A stretch of 64,000 nucleotides of DNA from Chitinophagales bacterium (GTDB taxonomy: Bacteria > Bacteroidota > Bacteroidia > Chitinophagales > Saprospiraceae). Below are positions 8,003 to 17,249 of this stretch, in pieces. Both the position numbers and the translations under genes were made by a program. The stretch spans positions 62,001 through 126,000 of the forward strand of contig JAFLBO010000004.1 of NCBI GenBank assembly GCA_017303475.1. Direction: 5' to 3'. Under the pieces are notes generated by a model. That model was not told the origin of the DNA. It worked only from the letters and a program-made list of their open reading frames with translations, and searched no databases. Position 1 is the first letter of the stretch, and every line of letters begins with the position of its first letter.

Positions 8003-9442
8003 TTATTGCCCCAGCGCCTTTCTGATGGCAACTTTGGCGGTGAGGAGGTCGTACTGTGCCTGTAGCAATCCCTGCTGGGCACTGTACAAACCGGATTCGG
8101 CCTGGGTAATTTCAAAACTGCTGCCTACGCCGGCGCGGTATTTGGTTTGGGTGGTATCGTATATCCTCTGGGCAAGTGCCACATTTTTCTCCTGGTTCGA
8201 CACGCGTTCCTGAGCGTTGAGGTACTGTTTGCGGGCAGCATCCAGTTCCAGCGTCAGCGCATTTTCAAGCATGCCTCTTTGAATATCAACCGTTTGTGCA
8301 GAAATAATTGCACGTTCGCGTTTGGCTTTGCTGCCGCCGCCATCGTAAATCGGAATGCTTACAGAAAGTCCGGCCACAGCAGAGGAGATGTAATACCATT
8401 TGTCAAAACCCTCTGAATCCGAGGCGCCAAAACCGCCCTGAAAACTTGGTTGCCATTGCACAAAACCTGCTACAGTTGGCATCCAGGGCTTGCGGAACAG
8501 ATCAACCTGCAGACCACTGAGTTCGCGACCTTTCAGCAGGAGCAAATATTCCGGACGCGCCATGAAATTGGCCGGAGATTCCATATCTACTGTGCCGGTT
8601 GCTGCCAGCAGGGCATTGGTATTGTCGGTCAGGTTAATGGCTTCACCGATAGGCATGCCCATGTTGAGTTTGAGTGCATTGACGATGATTTCCTGCTGAC
8701 GGGCCAGGTTGCCGCGTTCGCTGCGCAGGGTGGCAATGGAGAGTTCGAGCCGGTCTACATCCAGTTGTTCGGCAAAACCTGCCCGGTTGATGGCCTTGGT
8801 ATCGGTCAGCAGTTTTTCCAGGTTGCTGATGTTTTTATCCAGGATGCCGAGGTTGTCGGAAAGCAGCAGGGCAGGCAGGTAAGCGTCGGTTACTTTGTTG
8901 CGCACGTTTTGGCGCGCTACGGCCAACTGGAAGTCAACATACTGACGGTAGTATTTGGCTACGCGCAGACCGATCAGGTAGGAATTGTTGAAAATCAGCT
9001 GGTTGTACGATACGTTTCCGGCAACGCTGTGTACTGAGTTGAAGAAGATTTTGGAGTCCGGATCAGAGGCAAAAAGGCCGCCAAACACGGTGTTCAGTTC
9101 GTTTACCTGACTGGCGGAAAAACTGGTGAGAATCGGGCTGAGGTCTACCGGACCGCTGGAGCCGAATCCGAGTGCGCTGCTGGGCAAGCCGCCTCGTTGC
9201 AGAAATCCGGTGTAGGTGGCGCCGGCGGAAAGCTGAGGCAATCCGGTTGCCAGGTTTTCCTTCACACGCCAGTCGGCATCTTTCAATTGCAGTTGGGCAA
9301 CTTTAATATCCGGATGATTCTCCAGCGCATACTGAATGCAGTCGTTCAGGCTCATGGCCTGGCTGTTCTGTGCGTTGGACTGCATACTGCCGAGGAACAG
9401 CAGTGTGGCCAGCGTCAGGAGTGGTGCATATCGTTTGAGCAT
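8003..9442 (-). CDS. TolC-family outer-membrane efflux protein
   Basis: About 479 residues from the ATG at 9442; a TTG further upstream is less likely because the ATG directly precedes the signal peptide MLKRYAPLLTLATLLFLG. The mature protein opens with MSLNDCIQYALENHPDI, the hallmark TolC first helix, and shows two internally repeated halves. The second half contains SIPIYDGGGSKAKRERA and a final GSSFEITQAESGLYSAQQ. It would form the outer-membrane channel of the tripartite pump. The tetR-family gene ends 32 nt upstream, suggesting co-transcription. Confidence 0.93.
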   Translation of the reverse strand: MLKRYAPLLTLATLLFLGSMQSNAQNSQAMSLNDCIQYALENHPDIKVAQLQLKDADWRVKENLATGLPQLSAGATYTGFLQRGGLPSSALGFGSSGPVDLSPILTSFSASQVNELNTVFGGLFASDPDSKIFFNSVHSVAGNVSYNQLIFNNSYLIGLRVAKYYRQYVDFQLAVARQNVRNKVTDAYLPALLLSDNLGILDKNISNLEKLLTDTKAINRAGFAEQLDVDRLELSIATLRSERGNLARQQEIIVNALKLNMGMPIGEAINLTDNTNALLAATGTVDMESPANFMARPEYLLLLKGRELSGLQVDLFRKPWMPTVAGFVQWQPSFQGGFGASDSEGFDKWYYISSAVAGLSVSIPIYDGGGSKAKRERAIISAQTVDIQRGMLENALTLELDAARKQYLNAQERVSNQEKNVALAQRIYDTTQTKYRAGVGSSFEITQAESGLYSAQQGLLQAQYDLLTAKVAIRKALGQ

Positions 9443-9474
9443 GACAAAAAGGGGATCTTTGTGATTGGAATGGA

Positions 9475-10107
9475 TCAAATAACAGGGGGGAGGTTTTCTG
9501 TAGGTTGAAGTTTTTCTTTCAGCAGTACCAAGCCTTTGGCGGATACAATGCTGTACAAATAGTTGACTATGAATTCCCTGAAAAGCGTTTCAAAATTGAA
9601 TGGCGGCTTGGGAAAATATTGTTCGTCAAAAATGGACATGACGCCTGCTATGTAAAATCTGGCGGCTATGTCAAGGTCGAAATCTGAGCGGTACAACCCA
9701 TCTTTTCTGCCCCATTCCAGATTCTTGCGCGTCAGGTTGAGTATGTAAGTCTGTTGGAAGGTATTGATTCGATCCCATACTTCGCGGTGGTACTTTTGTA
9801 TCTCGTGCACCACGTTGGGTTTCATCTTGCCTAAACCGGCCATAATCTGTTGGATTACCCGAACCATTTCATCTACTGCATCCGTTGATTGGACGTGCAT
9901 GGCCTCATCTGCCTTGCATTGCTCCGTCATGTGGCGCTCCATAACCTTACCCACCAGATCGTCTTTATTCTCGACGAAGGAGTAAAGCGTTTTTTTGGAA
10001 ATACCCAGTTCCCGGGCCACATCATCCATGGTGAGGCTCTTGATACCGAGTTTGAAAAACAACTCTTCAACCCGTTTCAACCATTTTTCCTGTTGTTCTG
10101 TAAACAT
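9475..10107 (-). CDS. TetR/AcrR-family transcriptional regulator
   Basis: About 210 residues from the ATG at 10107; the longer upstream frame has no family features. The N-terminal helix-turn-helix reads SLTMDDVARELGISKKTLY (residues ~25-45), followed by a helical ligand domain. As the first gene of the efflux operon it probably represses itself and the pump genes. A TACCTTTG box lies only 4 nt before the ATG, so the transcript may be leaderless. It is divergent from the DMT exporter, and the 181-bp shared region could hold its operator, although I cannot see a convincing palindrome. Confidence 0.9.
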   Translation of the reverse strand: MFTEQQEKWLKRVEELFFKLGIKSLTMDDVARELGISKKTLYSFVENKDDLVGKVMERHMTEQCKADEAMHVQSTDAVDEMVRVIQQIMAGLGKMKPNVVHEIQKYHREVWDRINTFQQTYILNLTRKNLEWGRKDGLYRSDFDLDIAARFYIAGVMSIFDEQYFPKPPFNFETLFREFIVNYLYSIVSAKGLVLLKEKLQPTENLPPVI

Positions 10108-10111
10108 GACA

Positions 10112-10119
10112 CAAAGGTA
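10112..10119 (-). promoter_or_regulatory. -7 box TACCTTTG of the tetR-family gene
   Basis: Exact match to TAnnTTTG on the minus strand, 4 nt before the ATG. This spacing places transcription start at or next to the A of ATG. Confidence 0.5.
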
Positions 10120-10276
10120 ACGTCGGAAACATTTTATGTGCAAATCGTTTCCGGTGCTTCCAGCTGTTTTTCGACGAACGTCAAATAAAATTCCAAATAC
10201 CCTAAGAAAAGTTCCACCAAACCAAATAAAAAACGCTTTAACAGTTTTTGGGTCTGAAAAGTTCCAAAACGTATGG

Positions 10277-10284
10277 TATCTTTG
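10277..10284 (+). promoter_or_regulatory. -7 box TATCTTTG of the DMT exporter gene
   Basis: Exact TAnnTTTG match ending 4 nt before the ATG at 10289, the same spacing as for the divergent tetR-family gene. Confidence 0.5.
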
Positions 10285-10288
10285 AGGC

Positions 10289-11179
10289 ATGTCAGCTACC
10301 AATCGCGCCTATCTGGCTCTGGCCCTGATTTGTATCATTTGGGGCACTACCTACACTGCTATTAAGTACGCGGTGGTGGATTTTCCACCTTTTTTGCTGG
10401 TAGGTATCCGGCAAACAGCTGCCGGGCTGTTGTTGCTGGCCCTGGCCCTGGGCAGCGGCAAATTTTCAGTGCCCAACGCCCGCTATATCCAACTGCAAAT
10501 GCTCACCGGATTGGCCACCATTACCGGCGGCAACGGGTTCATCACCTGGGGTATGCAGTATGTGTCTTCCGGACTGGCATCTATCATCGGCTCTCTTACA
10601 CCTATAGTTGTGGTATTGGTTTCCCTGCTCTGGCATGGCAAGGAGCGTATCCATACCCGGATGATTCTGGGTGTAGCGGTAGGGTTTGTGGGGCTGGCGC
10701 TGATTTTCCGCGAAGGTTGGGCCGACTTTGTGCAGCCTGAGTACCGATGGGGCATTGCCGGTTGTTTTGCCTCCTGCTTTACCTGGTCTTTAGGCACCGT
10801 TATGGCCAAACAATGGAATGCTCCGGGGGTATCGCCATTGGTAAATGCCGGATTGCAGATCACCTCCGGCGGACTGGGTGGATTTGCCTTGAGCGCTTTA
10901 TTCGATACTCATCATACCATTCACCACACCACCTCCGGCTGGATTTCCGTTGCTTATCTGGCTTTAATAGGATCTGCGCTGGCTTTTACCTTATATATGT
11001 TTGTGCTCAAGCACCTGAGCGCCACTATTTCCTCGCTCTACACCTATATTAATCCGGTGGTGGCCATTTTGCTGGGCTGGTTGTTGCTCGGCGAAGCGCT
11101 CACTGCCTGGGAGGTAGTGGGAATGGGGATAACGATTTTGGGGGTTTGGATTGTGAATGCGCGCAGAGTTTCTGCCTGA
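10289..11179 (+). CDS. DMT-superfamily (EamA) transporter
   Basis: A 296-residue membrane protein with ten predicted helices in two repeated EamA halves (about 5-140 and 150-290). The N-terminal LICIIWGTTYTAIKYAV and the late GSALAFTLYMFVLKHLSA and YINPVVAILLGWLLLGE are typical of EamA drug/metabolite exporters. The substrate cannot be told from the sequence. It is transcribed away from the tetR-family gene from a closely spaced divergent region, so shared control is possible. fabH follows after 113 bp on the same strand. Confidence 0.9.
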   Translation: MSATNRAYLALALICIIWGTTYTAIKYAVVDFPPFLLVGIRQTAAGLLLLALALGSGKFSVPNARYIQLQMLTGLATITGGNGFITWGMQYVSSGLASIIGSLTPIVVVLVSLLWHGKERIHTRMILGVAVGFVGLALIFREGWADFVQPEYRWGIAGCFASCFTWSLGTVMAKQWNAPGVSPLVNAGLQITSGGLGGFALSALFDTHHTIHHTTSGWISVAYLALIGSALAFTLYMFVLKHLSATISSLYTYINPVVAILLGWLLLGEALTAWEVVGMGITILGVWIVNARRVSA

Positions 11180-11292
11180 CAGATATTTGCCAAAATAAGC
11201 CAGTCTGGTTAACGAATTTTCTCCGTTATTTGTCGAACCGTAGAACCATCATCCTGCTTGAGCGTTGGATGAACCCTAACTTTTTGTCAAAT

Positions 11293-12363
11293 ATGAAACG
11301 CAGTAAAATTGCCGGTATTGGCTCTTACCTTCCGGAACGCATTATTACCAACGATGAACTGGCCCAGGTAATGGATACCACCGACGAATGGATCCAGGAA
11401 CGCACCGGCATTCAAACCCGCCGGTATGGTGTAAAACACAAGGAAACTACTTCCAGCATGGGCGCCAAAGCCGCCCGGGTAGCCTGCGAACGCGCCGGTA
11501 TTACACCGGATGAAGTAGATTTTATCATTTTTGCTACCCTGAGCCCGGATTATTACTTTCCGGGCTGCGGCGTATTGATGCAACGCGAACTGGGCATTAC
11601 CCAAAAGGAAGCCGCAGCACTCGATATCCGCAACCAATGCAGCGGTTTTGTGTACGGATTGAGCGTTGCAGATCAGTTTGTCAAAACCGGCATGTATAAA
11701 AATGTGCTCGTGGTAGGCTCAGAAATGCACTCTATGGGACTGGATTTCAGCACACGCGGCCGAAACGTGACAGTTATTTTTGGCGATGGCGCCGGAGCGG
11801 TGGTGGTGCAGCCCACCGAAGATACCCAACAGGGCATTCTTACTACCAAACTGCATTCTGATGGCACTTATGCCGAAAAGCTGGCGTTTGTAAACCCGGG
11901 CGCCCACGGCGGATATCACCAGGAGCGTATCGGCGATACCACCGATTTGGGCTATCCGCCAGCCGACACCTTCGGAGAAATTTTTATTACCCAAAAAATG
12001 AAAGACGAAGGACTGCTCTATCCCAATATGGAAGGGCAGTTCGTGTTTAAACTGGCCGTGCAAAAATTCCCCGAGGTAATTCATGAAGCCCTCAAAGAGG
12101 CAGGCCTGCAAGCATCTGATATAGATATGTTCATACCACACCAGGCCAACCTGCGCATTAGTCAGATGGTACAACGTCTACTCGGCCTGCGGGATGATCA
12201 GGTTTGGAACAATATCCAAAAATATGGAAATACCACCGCAGCATCCGTTCCCATCGCCCTCTGTGAAGCCTGGGAAGCCGGCAAAATTCAACCCGGCAAC
12301 CTAGTTTGCCTCGCTGCTTTCGGCAGCGGCTTTACCTGGGGCAGTGCGCTCATTCGGTGGTGA
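11293..12363 (+). CDS. fabH: 3-oxoacyl-ACP synthase III (ketoacyl-ACP synthase III)
   Basis: Starts type II fatty-acid synthesis by condensing an acyl-CoA with malonyl-ACP in the cytoplasm. The protein has 356 residues; the ATG at 11293 gives the normal start MKRSKIAGIGSYLPE, and the longer frame upstream is not supported. The triad is visible: Cys116 in NQCSGF, His283 in PHQANLRI and Asn313 in YGNTTAASVP. The Cys context QCSG instead of ACAG and a longer insert at about 185-250 are usual for the longer Bacteroidota members, which may prefer branched or longer primers (inference). It stands alone, followed by a strong hairpin. Confidence 0.93.
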   Translation: MKRSKIAGIGSYLPERIITNDELAQVMDTTDEWIQERTGIQTRRYGVKHKETTSSMGAKAARVACERAGITPDEVDFIIFATLSPDYYFPGCGVLMQRELGITQKEAAALDIRNQCSGFVYGLSVADQFVKTGMYKNVLVVGSEMHSMGLDFSTRGRNVTVIFGDGAGAVVVQPTEDTQQGILTTKLHSDGTYAEKLAFVNPGAHGGYHQERIGDTTDLGYPPADTFGEIFITQKMKDEGLLYPNMEGQFVFKLAVQKFPEVIHEALKEAGLQASDIDMFIPHQANLRISQMVQRLLGLRDDQVWNNIQKYGNTTAASVPIALCEAWEAGKIQPGNLVCLAAFGSGFTWGSALIRW

Positions 12364-12387
12364 GCGAGTTTGCGTTCGGATTGAGAT

Positions 12388-12569
12388 AACCACTAAGCCA
12401 CTAAGGGCGCTAAGGGAGATATGCTTTTTACCACTAAGCCACTGAGGGCACTAAGTATAACACTCCTTAGTGCCCTCAGTGGCTTAGTGGTAAAAACCGA
12501 ACGCTCACTCACTCATTCACTCACTCACTCATTCACTCACTCATTCATTCACTCACTCACTCATTCACT
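12388..12569. repeat. Perfect 31-bp hairpin plus tetranucleotide repeat after fabH
   Basis: 12425-12455 and 12466-12496 are perfect 31-bp arms (core ACCACTAAGCCACTGAGGG) with a 10-nt loop. A third, direct partial copy of the arm lies at 12388-12414. The hairpin ends in T-rich arms and probably terminates fabH. 12503-12569 is a run of TCAC/TCAT tetranucleotides. From 12570 to 12804 I see no gene before the OmpA-type start. Confidence 0.85.
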
Positions 12570-12804
12570 CACTAAAACACTAAATTCATCGAAATAAGAT
12601 ATTAAAAGCAGTGACTGGGGCGTTTATACAACGTTCTGGGTAAAAAATACGGCAATTTTGTCGGACGGAACGCAAATGGCACAGGCTTTGCCGCCATTTT
12701 GAAGTTTTTTTTGCACTTTTTGCGTTAGCCCCTGAAGATCAAACAAACGCCTGTTTGTCATGCTTGGGCGCCCAATAGTGCTCCTAATCAAAACAGTTAC
12801 TGCT

Positions 12805-13947
12805 ATGTTATTGGAAAAAAAAGTGATTCGGGTGGCTTTTTTGCTCTCATTACCGCTCTCCGGTTGGGCACAGGGTACCGTAATCAACTTGACCAACCCA
12901 TCTTTTGAAGGCTCGCCGGGAGCTGGTATAGAAATTCCGGGATGGGTAAACTGTGGTCCTTCTCATGAAACACCACCCGACCTGCAACCGGGCTTCTTCC
13001 ATGTGATGACTGCTCCCCGGAATGGCAATACTTATTTGGGACTCGTGGTGCGCCAAACAGGTACCTGGGAAAGCGTCGGACAACGCCTGAGCCAGCCGCT
13101 GGAAGCCAACACTTGCTATGAATTCAGCATGGACCTGCGCCGGGATACTTCATACGTGAGCCCCTTACCCGGTGGCGGCCCGCCGGTGAAGTTCACCACG
13201 CCAGCCCGCGTAATCGTTTGGGGCGGCAATGGCTACTGCCATAAAGGCGAGGTGCTTTACCAGTCGGCGGTGATCATTCACCCGCGCTGGCTTACGTACA
13301 ACTGCCGGCTGAGCCCCAAAAACGGCAACTGGAGCCACATCATCATCGAAGCATATTACGGCAGCCAGGATCCTTTCAATCCTACCCTTCCGCTGCATAC
13401 CAACGGTAATGTTCTGATTGATAACTGTACGCCAATCAAAACTGTGGTTTGCGGGCCGGATAAAATGCCGCAGGCCAAGAAAAAACCGGAACTCACCAAA
13501 AAAGGACCGGAAAAACCCGTGGGCAAACCCAATCCTGCCGTAGCCCAACCCAATACTACACCTGCAGCTACCACTAAAACGCCAAGACGCGGGCGCTCTT
13601 ACCGTTTGGATGTGTATTTCAAAGCCAATGAATACACCTTTGACGTCAGTACCAGCGAAAAAAGCCTGGAAGAGCTGTACACCATGCTCAAAAACAATGC
13701 GGAAATCAGTGTGGAAATTGGTGGACATACCAACAATCTCCTGCATCCACACTCTGATAAAGCCATGGATTTATCCACCAAACGCGCTAAATCTGTGGCC
13801 GACTGGCTGATTTCCAAAGGTGTATCGCCAGACAGGGTTCAATACAAAGGTTATGGCTGGACCAAACCCGTGGAACCCAATACCACCCCCGAAGGCCGCA
13901 AACGCAACCAAAGGGTAGAAGTTACCATACTGACTTACGGTAAATAA
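12805..13947 (+). CDS. Secreted OmpA-family protein with N-terminal NPSFE domain
   Basis: About 380 residues from the second ATG at 12805, which directly starts a signal peptide (KKVIRVAFLLSLPLSGWAQG). Residues ~28-200 form a beta-rich domain opening with LTNPSFEGSPG and including an LEANTCYEFSMDL segment. The same domain occurs at 22893-24746 and 52600-53169. A Pro/Lys-rich linker (~205-260) leads to an OmpA-like peptidoglycan-binding domain with EIGGHTNN and GRKRNQRVEV. This predicts a periplasmic or outer-membrane protein tethered to peptidoglycan. The N-terminal domain may bind carbohydrate (inference). A GGTCATTT array follows the stop. Confidence 0.85.
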   Translation: MLLEKKVIRVAFLLSLPLSGWAQGTVINLTNPSFEGSPGAGIEIPGWVNCGPSHETPPDLQPGFFHVMTAPRNGNTYLGLVVRQTGTWESVGQRLSQPLEANTCYEFSMDLRRDTSYVSPLPGGGPPVKFTTPARVIVWGGNGYCHKGEVLYQSAVIIHPRWLTYNCRLSPKNGNWSHIIIEAYYGSQDPFNPTLPLHTNGNVLIDNCTPIKTVVCGPDKMPQAKKKPELTKKGPEKPVGKPNPAVAQPNTTPAATTKTPRRGRSYRLDVYFKANEYTFDVSTSEKSLEELYTMLKNNAEISVEIGGHTNNLLHPHSDKAMDLSTKRAKSVADWLISKGVSPDRVQYKGYGWTKPVEPNTTPEGRKRNQRVEVTILTYGK

Positions 13948-13957
13948 TTGGTTAAAT

Positions 13958-14195
13958 TAAAAGTCATTTAGAGGTCATTTGGGGGTCATTTGGGGTCATT
14001 TGGGGGTCATTTGGGGTCATTAGAGGTCATTTGGGGTCATTAGAGGTCATTTAGGTCATTAGAGGTCATTTAGGTCATTAGAGGTCATTTGGGGTCATTT
14101 AATACCCAAATGACCCCAAATGACCTCTAATGACCTCTAAATGACTTTTAAATGACCTCTAAATGACTTTTAAATGACCTCTAATGACCCCAAAT
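13958..14195. repeat. Palindromic GGTCATTT array between convergent genes
   Basis: 13963-14100 repeats GGTCATTT with GGG or AGA linkers on the plus strand. 14104-14195 repeats the complement, AAATGACC. The two halves meet at 14101-14103, so transcripts from either side end in a long hairpin. The left half starts 11-16 nt after the OmpA stop and the right half abuts the LytTR stop. Confidence 0.88.
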
Positions 14196-14198
14196 GCC

Positions 14199-14990
14199 TT
14201 ATTTCCCCATCCATACCTTGAACTCCGGAACCCGCTCGCGGCTGACGGTCACTTCCTCAGGCTCCTTGGGGGTAAGATGTAGTTTGAGCCGGTTATTGAA
14301 ATACGGGTGTATTTCAGTTACGGATGGCACACTCACAATGAATTGGCGACTCACCCGAAACCAATGCCTGGGATCGAGCATGCTTTCCAGCTCTTCCATG
14401 GTGTATTCCACCAGGTGTTTCTGTCCTGCGCGTGTCTTGAAGAAATTCACCCGTCCTTCCGACCAGAAATAAGCGATGTCTGAAACATCCACCGAAATCA
14501 TTTTTTGCAGGTGCTTCACCAGGAACCGGCTGCGGTATTCTCTGGATTCCGGTTGTGCCGGATTTTGAGACACCAGCGACAGCAGCAGTTGTTCAATACT
14601 GGACGACACCGGACTGGCCTCGCGGGTATATTGGGTTTTCAGGTCGCGATATTTGGCAATGGCGTTTGCGAGGTCTTCCTTTTGCACTGGTTTGAGCAAA
14701 TAATCCACGCTGTTTACCTTGAAGGCCTGCAGGGCAAATTCGTCATAAGAAGTGACAAAAATGACCGGACTCTTTACCCGTGTACGCTGAAATATCTCAA
14801 AACTTTGTCCGTCAGACAATTCAATATCCAGAAAAATGAGGTCGGGCGCCGGATTGGCTTCCAGCCATTCCACAGTGGCCCGGATACTGCCGGTGATGCC
14901 CATTACTTTCACATCGAAGGCTACTTCACTGAGCAGGCGTTCGAGCTTTTTAACGGCAAGTGGTTCGTCTTCTACCAAAAGTACTTGCAT
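14199..14990 (-). CDS. LytTR-type response regulator
   Basis: A 263-residue two-domain regulator. The receiver domain (1-120) has VEDEP acidic residues, phospho-acceptor Asp55 in LIFLDIELSDG, a conserved Thr/Ser in FVTSYDEFALQAF and Lys in LLKPVQ. The C-terminal LytTR DNA-binding domain (about 155-260) contains DIAYFWSEGRVNFFKT, RHWFRVSRQFIV and HPYFNNRLKLHL. It is probably phosphorylated by the LytS-like kinase at 15095-16138, 104 bp upstream on the same strand. Targets are unknown. Confidence 0.92.
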   Translation of the reverse strand: MQVLLVEDEPLAVKKLERLLSEVAFDVKVMGITGSIRATVEWLEANPAPDLIFLDIELSDGQSFEIFQRTRVKSPVIFVTSYDEFALQAFKVNSVDYLLKPVQKEDLANAIAKYRDLKTQYTREASPVSSSIEQLLLSLVSQNPAQPESREYRSRFLVKHLQKMISVDVSDIAYFWSEGRVNFFKTRAGQKHLVEYTMEELESMLDPRHWFRVSRQFIVSVPSVTEIHPYFNNRLKLHLTPKEPEEVTVSRERVPEFKVWMGK

Positions 14991-15094
14991 AGCGTTCTTT
15001 TCTTTTTAGGAAACAAAGTTGCATAATTCGTTTAAGGCTGTTTTTGACCAAAAACATGAATCGTTATATCCGGGGTATGAATGGTAGTATGTTG

Positions 15095-16138
15095 CTATTT
15101 TCCTGAACCCAAAAGTGGCAGGTAAACGGTAAAATATCGCCCGTCGTTGACTACTTCAAACCCCTTAATCCCCAGTAGGTCGTACCGTTGCCGGAGATTG
15201 TCCAAACCAACTCTGGTCGACACGGCGCGGGTGGCTTTTTGCTGCAGGTTGTTGCGTACCAGCAATCGGTTTCCTGCTTTGGTGCTAATGTCTACATGCA
15301 GCGGCATTTCGGGATTCAGTTCGTTGTGTTTCACCGCATTTTCCAGCAATATTTGAAGTGCCAATGCAGGCATTTTCAGGTTTTCCAGGCTTTTATCTAC
15401 TTGAATATCCAGAGTGATGCCTTTATCATGCCTCGTTTGCAACAAGTGGAAAAACGAGCGGATGAAATGCAATTCCTCGCGCACAGTTGCCAGTTCCTGT
15501 TCGTTGGAGCGCAGCAGGTAGCGGTACACATTGGAGAGTTCGTCTACAAAGTCCTCTGCCCGGCGCGGGTTTTCGGTAATGAGGGAAGAAAGCACATTGA
15601 AACTGTTGAACAGGAAATGTGGATTGAGCTGACTCTGCAAACTCTGAAATTGTGTTTCCAGGCTCAGTTTTTCCAATTGATTGGCTTCAGTCAGCGCCTG
15701 TTTCCATTTATCAAAATAGGTAATTCCCTCGTACATGATGGCAATAATCAACACCACCATGGAACTGATGAGCAATAGCCCGTAAAAATGACTTTCTTCT
15801 GCCTGCAGATTGCCGTAATGGCTTTGCGAAAGCCCGAAGTAGGTGAGTTTGGCAAAACCAACCGTAAAACAAAGATACCCTATCAGGCTCCAAACCACCC
15901 TTTTGGGCCAGTCGTCCAGCCGAGCGAAGCGTTTAAGGGTAGTATTGCGCACCCAATGACAGCATATTGGTGAAACGATGGAAGCGAAAAGCCAGGGAAG
16001 CGTAATTTTGATAAAATGCCCCACAGAAGAGAAATATACATCGCCATAAAGCCAGTAACAAACCAGCACCACCGATGGCGGAACAACCACCAATTCTACC
16101 CAATATTCGCGGATTATATGTTGGAAGTTGATTTTCAT
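15095..16138 (-). CDS. LytS-like sensor histidine kinase
   Basis: A 347-residue membrane kinase of the His_kinase (PF06580) type. Four hydrophobic segments occupy about 15-140. The phospho-acceptor motif is LNPHFLFNSFNVL (His174). The ATPase domain keeps the N box LLENAVKHNEL and a G-box-like RVGLDNLRQRY. Its ATG overlaps the stop of the upstream kinase gene by the ATGA arrangement, so the two are translated together. The likely partner is the LytTR regulator downstream. The signal sensed is unknown. Confidence 0.92.
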   Translation of the reverse strand: MKINFQHIIREYWVELVVVPPSVVLVCYWLYGDVYFSSVGHFIKITLPWLFASIVSPICCHWVRNTTLKRFARLDDWPKRVVWSLIGYLCFTVGFAKLTYFGLSQSHYGNLQAEESHFYGLLLISSMVVLIIAIMYEGITYFDKWKQALTEANQLEKLSLETQFQSLQSQLNPHFLFNSFNVLSSLITENPRRAEDFVDELSNVYRYLLRSNEQELATVREELHFIRSFFHLLQTRHDKGITLDIQVDKSLENLKMPALALQILLENAVKHNELNPEMPLHVDISTKAGNRLLVRNNLQQKATRAVSTRVGLDNLRQRYDLLGIKGFEVVNDGRYFTVYLPLLGSGK

Positions 16139-17151
16139 GACGCTGAAGCTGAGGGGAGAAAGGGGATGACAAGACTTAACTGGCTGCCTGATGGTTCAAC
16201 CTTGGCGCCATGTGCTTTCAGGTGCCGCCAATCCTGATCGGCTACTTCCACAGAGAGTGTTTTAGGTTGATGGAGACAACTGATAACCAGTGCTGACTGC
16301 CGGAGTGATATCCGCAAATGCAACGGAGTATTTTGGGTGCGTACCAGATAATCTATGGCATTTTGCAGGGTTAAAGCAGGCAGCATCAAGCCGGCTTCAG
16401 TGGCAGACAAAGGCGGTAAAAGCAGGGAGAAAGCCTGTTCGGAGAAGCGGTTTTTTAACAAAAATCCGTAAGATTCTGCAAATTGCCATTCTTCTGCCAG
16501 ACTAACCTCAGGCTGCCGGCCGGCGCGCAGCAGGTAACGATATACTTTGGACAACTCATCCACAAAGCGTTCGGCGGCCGGAGCGTCTTCTCCAATAAGG
16601 GCGGAAAGCGTAGTCAGGGCATTGAACAGAAAATGCGGATTCACCCGATGTTTCAGGGCTTCCAGCTTTTGTTGGGTCTGGCGGGTTTTCAGGTGCTCTG
16701 TCTTTTGTAATGCAGTTCGGTATTGAGCAAAAAAGTATTTGGCTTCGTAAATGCCGGCCAGGAGCATGACGAAAAACAATGATGCGCCAAAATTAATCAT
16801 CCAGGTACGTTCCGCCGAAATCCAGGACGGCGCCTTCAGATTCAAGGCTACAATGATACCTGTAATAATGGCCTGACCAACGCCCACTAAAACAGTAAAT
16901 ACACCCAGCATGGTCAGTATCCGTCGGCGGGTTTGCTCCAGTTGAGGCAAACGCCTCCGGATCCGGATCAGTACCCAGCGCGACAACTCCCACAACAATC
17001 CGGTGTAAATGACGCTGATGAGGATGTATTTCCACAACAAATCATATCTGCCAGGGAAATAAACAGGCATTTGCGACATAAGTAGCGCAATCACCGAAAT
17101 GGGAATGCCCCAAAGGCGCAAATGCTTGTCGTCCAGGATGTCGGCGTTCAT
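16135..17151 (-). CDS. LytS-like histidine kinase with degenerate ATPase domain
   Basis: About 338 residues from the ATG at 17151, chosen because a TATCTTTG box lies 4 nt upstream; a longer frame runs to 17190. Four membrane segments are followed by the intact phospho-acceptor motif VNPHFLFNALTTL (His ~173) and FVDELSKVYRYLLRAG. The ATPase half has decayed: the N box reads LTLQNAIDYL without the Lys-His pair, and no glycine-rich G box is visible before the C-terminus. It may be a phosphotransfer-only or heterodimer partner of the kinase at 15095-16138, which it closely resembles. Gene duplication followed by specialisation is my inference. Confidence 0.85.
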   Translation of the reverse strand: MNADILDDKHLRLWGIPISVIALLMSQMPVYFPGRYDLLWKYILISVIYTGLLWELSRWVLIRIRRRLPQLEQTRRRILTMLGVFTVLVGVGQAIITGIIVALNLKAPSWISAERTWMINFGASLFFVMLLAGIYEAKYFFAQYRTALQKTEHLKTRQTQQKLEALKHRVNPHFLFNALTTLSALIGEDAPAAERFVDELSKVYRYLLRAGRQPEVSLAEEWQFAESYGFLLKNRFSEQAFSLLLPPLSATEAGLMLPALTLQNAIDYLVRTQNTPLHLRISLRQSALVISCLHQPKTLSVEVADQDWRHLKAHGAKVEPSGSQLSLVIPFLPSASAS

Positions 17152-17155
17152 AAAA

Positions 17156-17163
17156 CAAAGATA
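17156..17163 (-). promoter_or_regulatory. -7 box TATCTTTG of the kinase pair
   Basis: Exact TAnnTTTG on the minus strand ending 4 nt before the ATG at 17151. It supports that start and a near-leaderless message. Confidence 0.5.
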
Positions 17164-17249
17164 CCGAACATACCTGAACCGGTTTAGCAAGCATACACGA
17201 ACGGTACAACGTAGGTAACCAACCGCATAAATGGCGGCACGACATGCGT

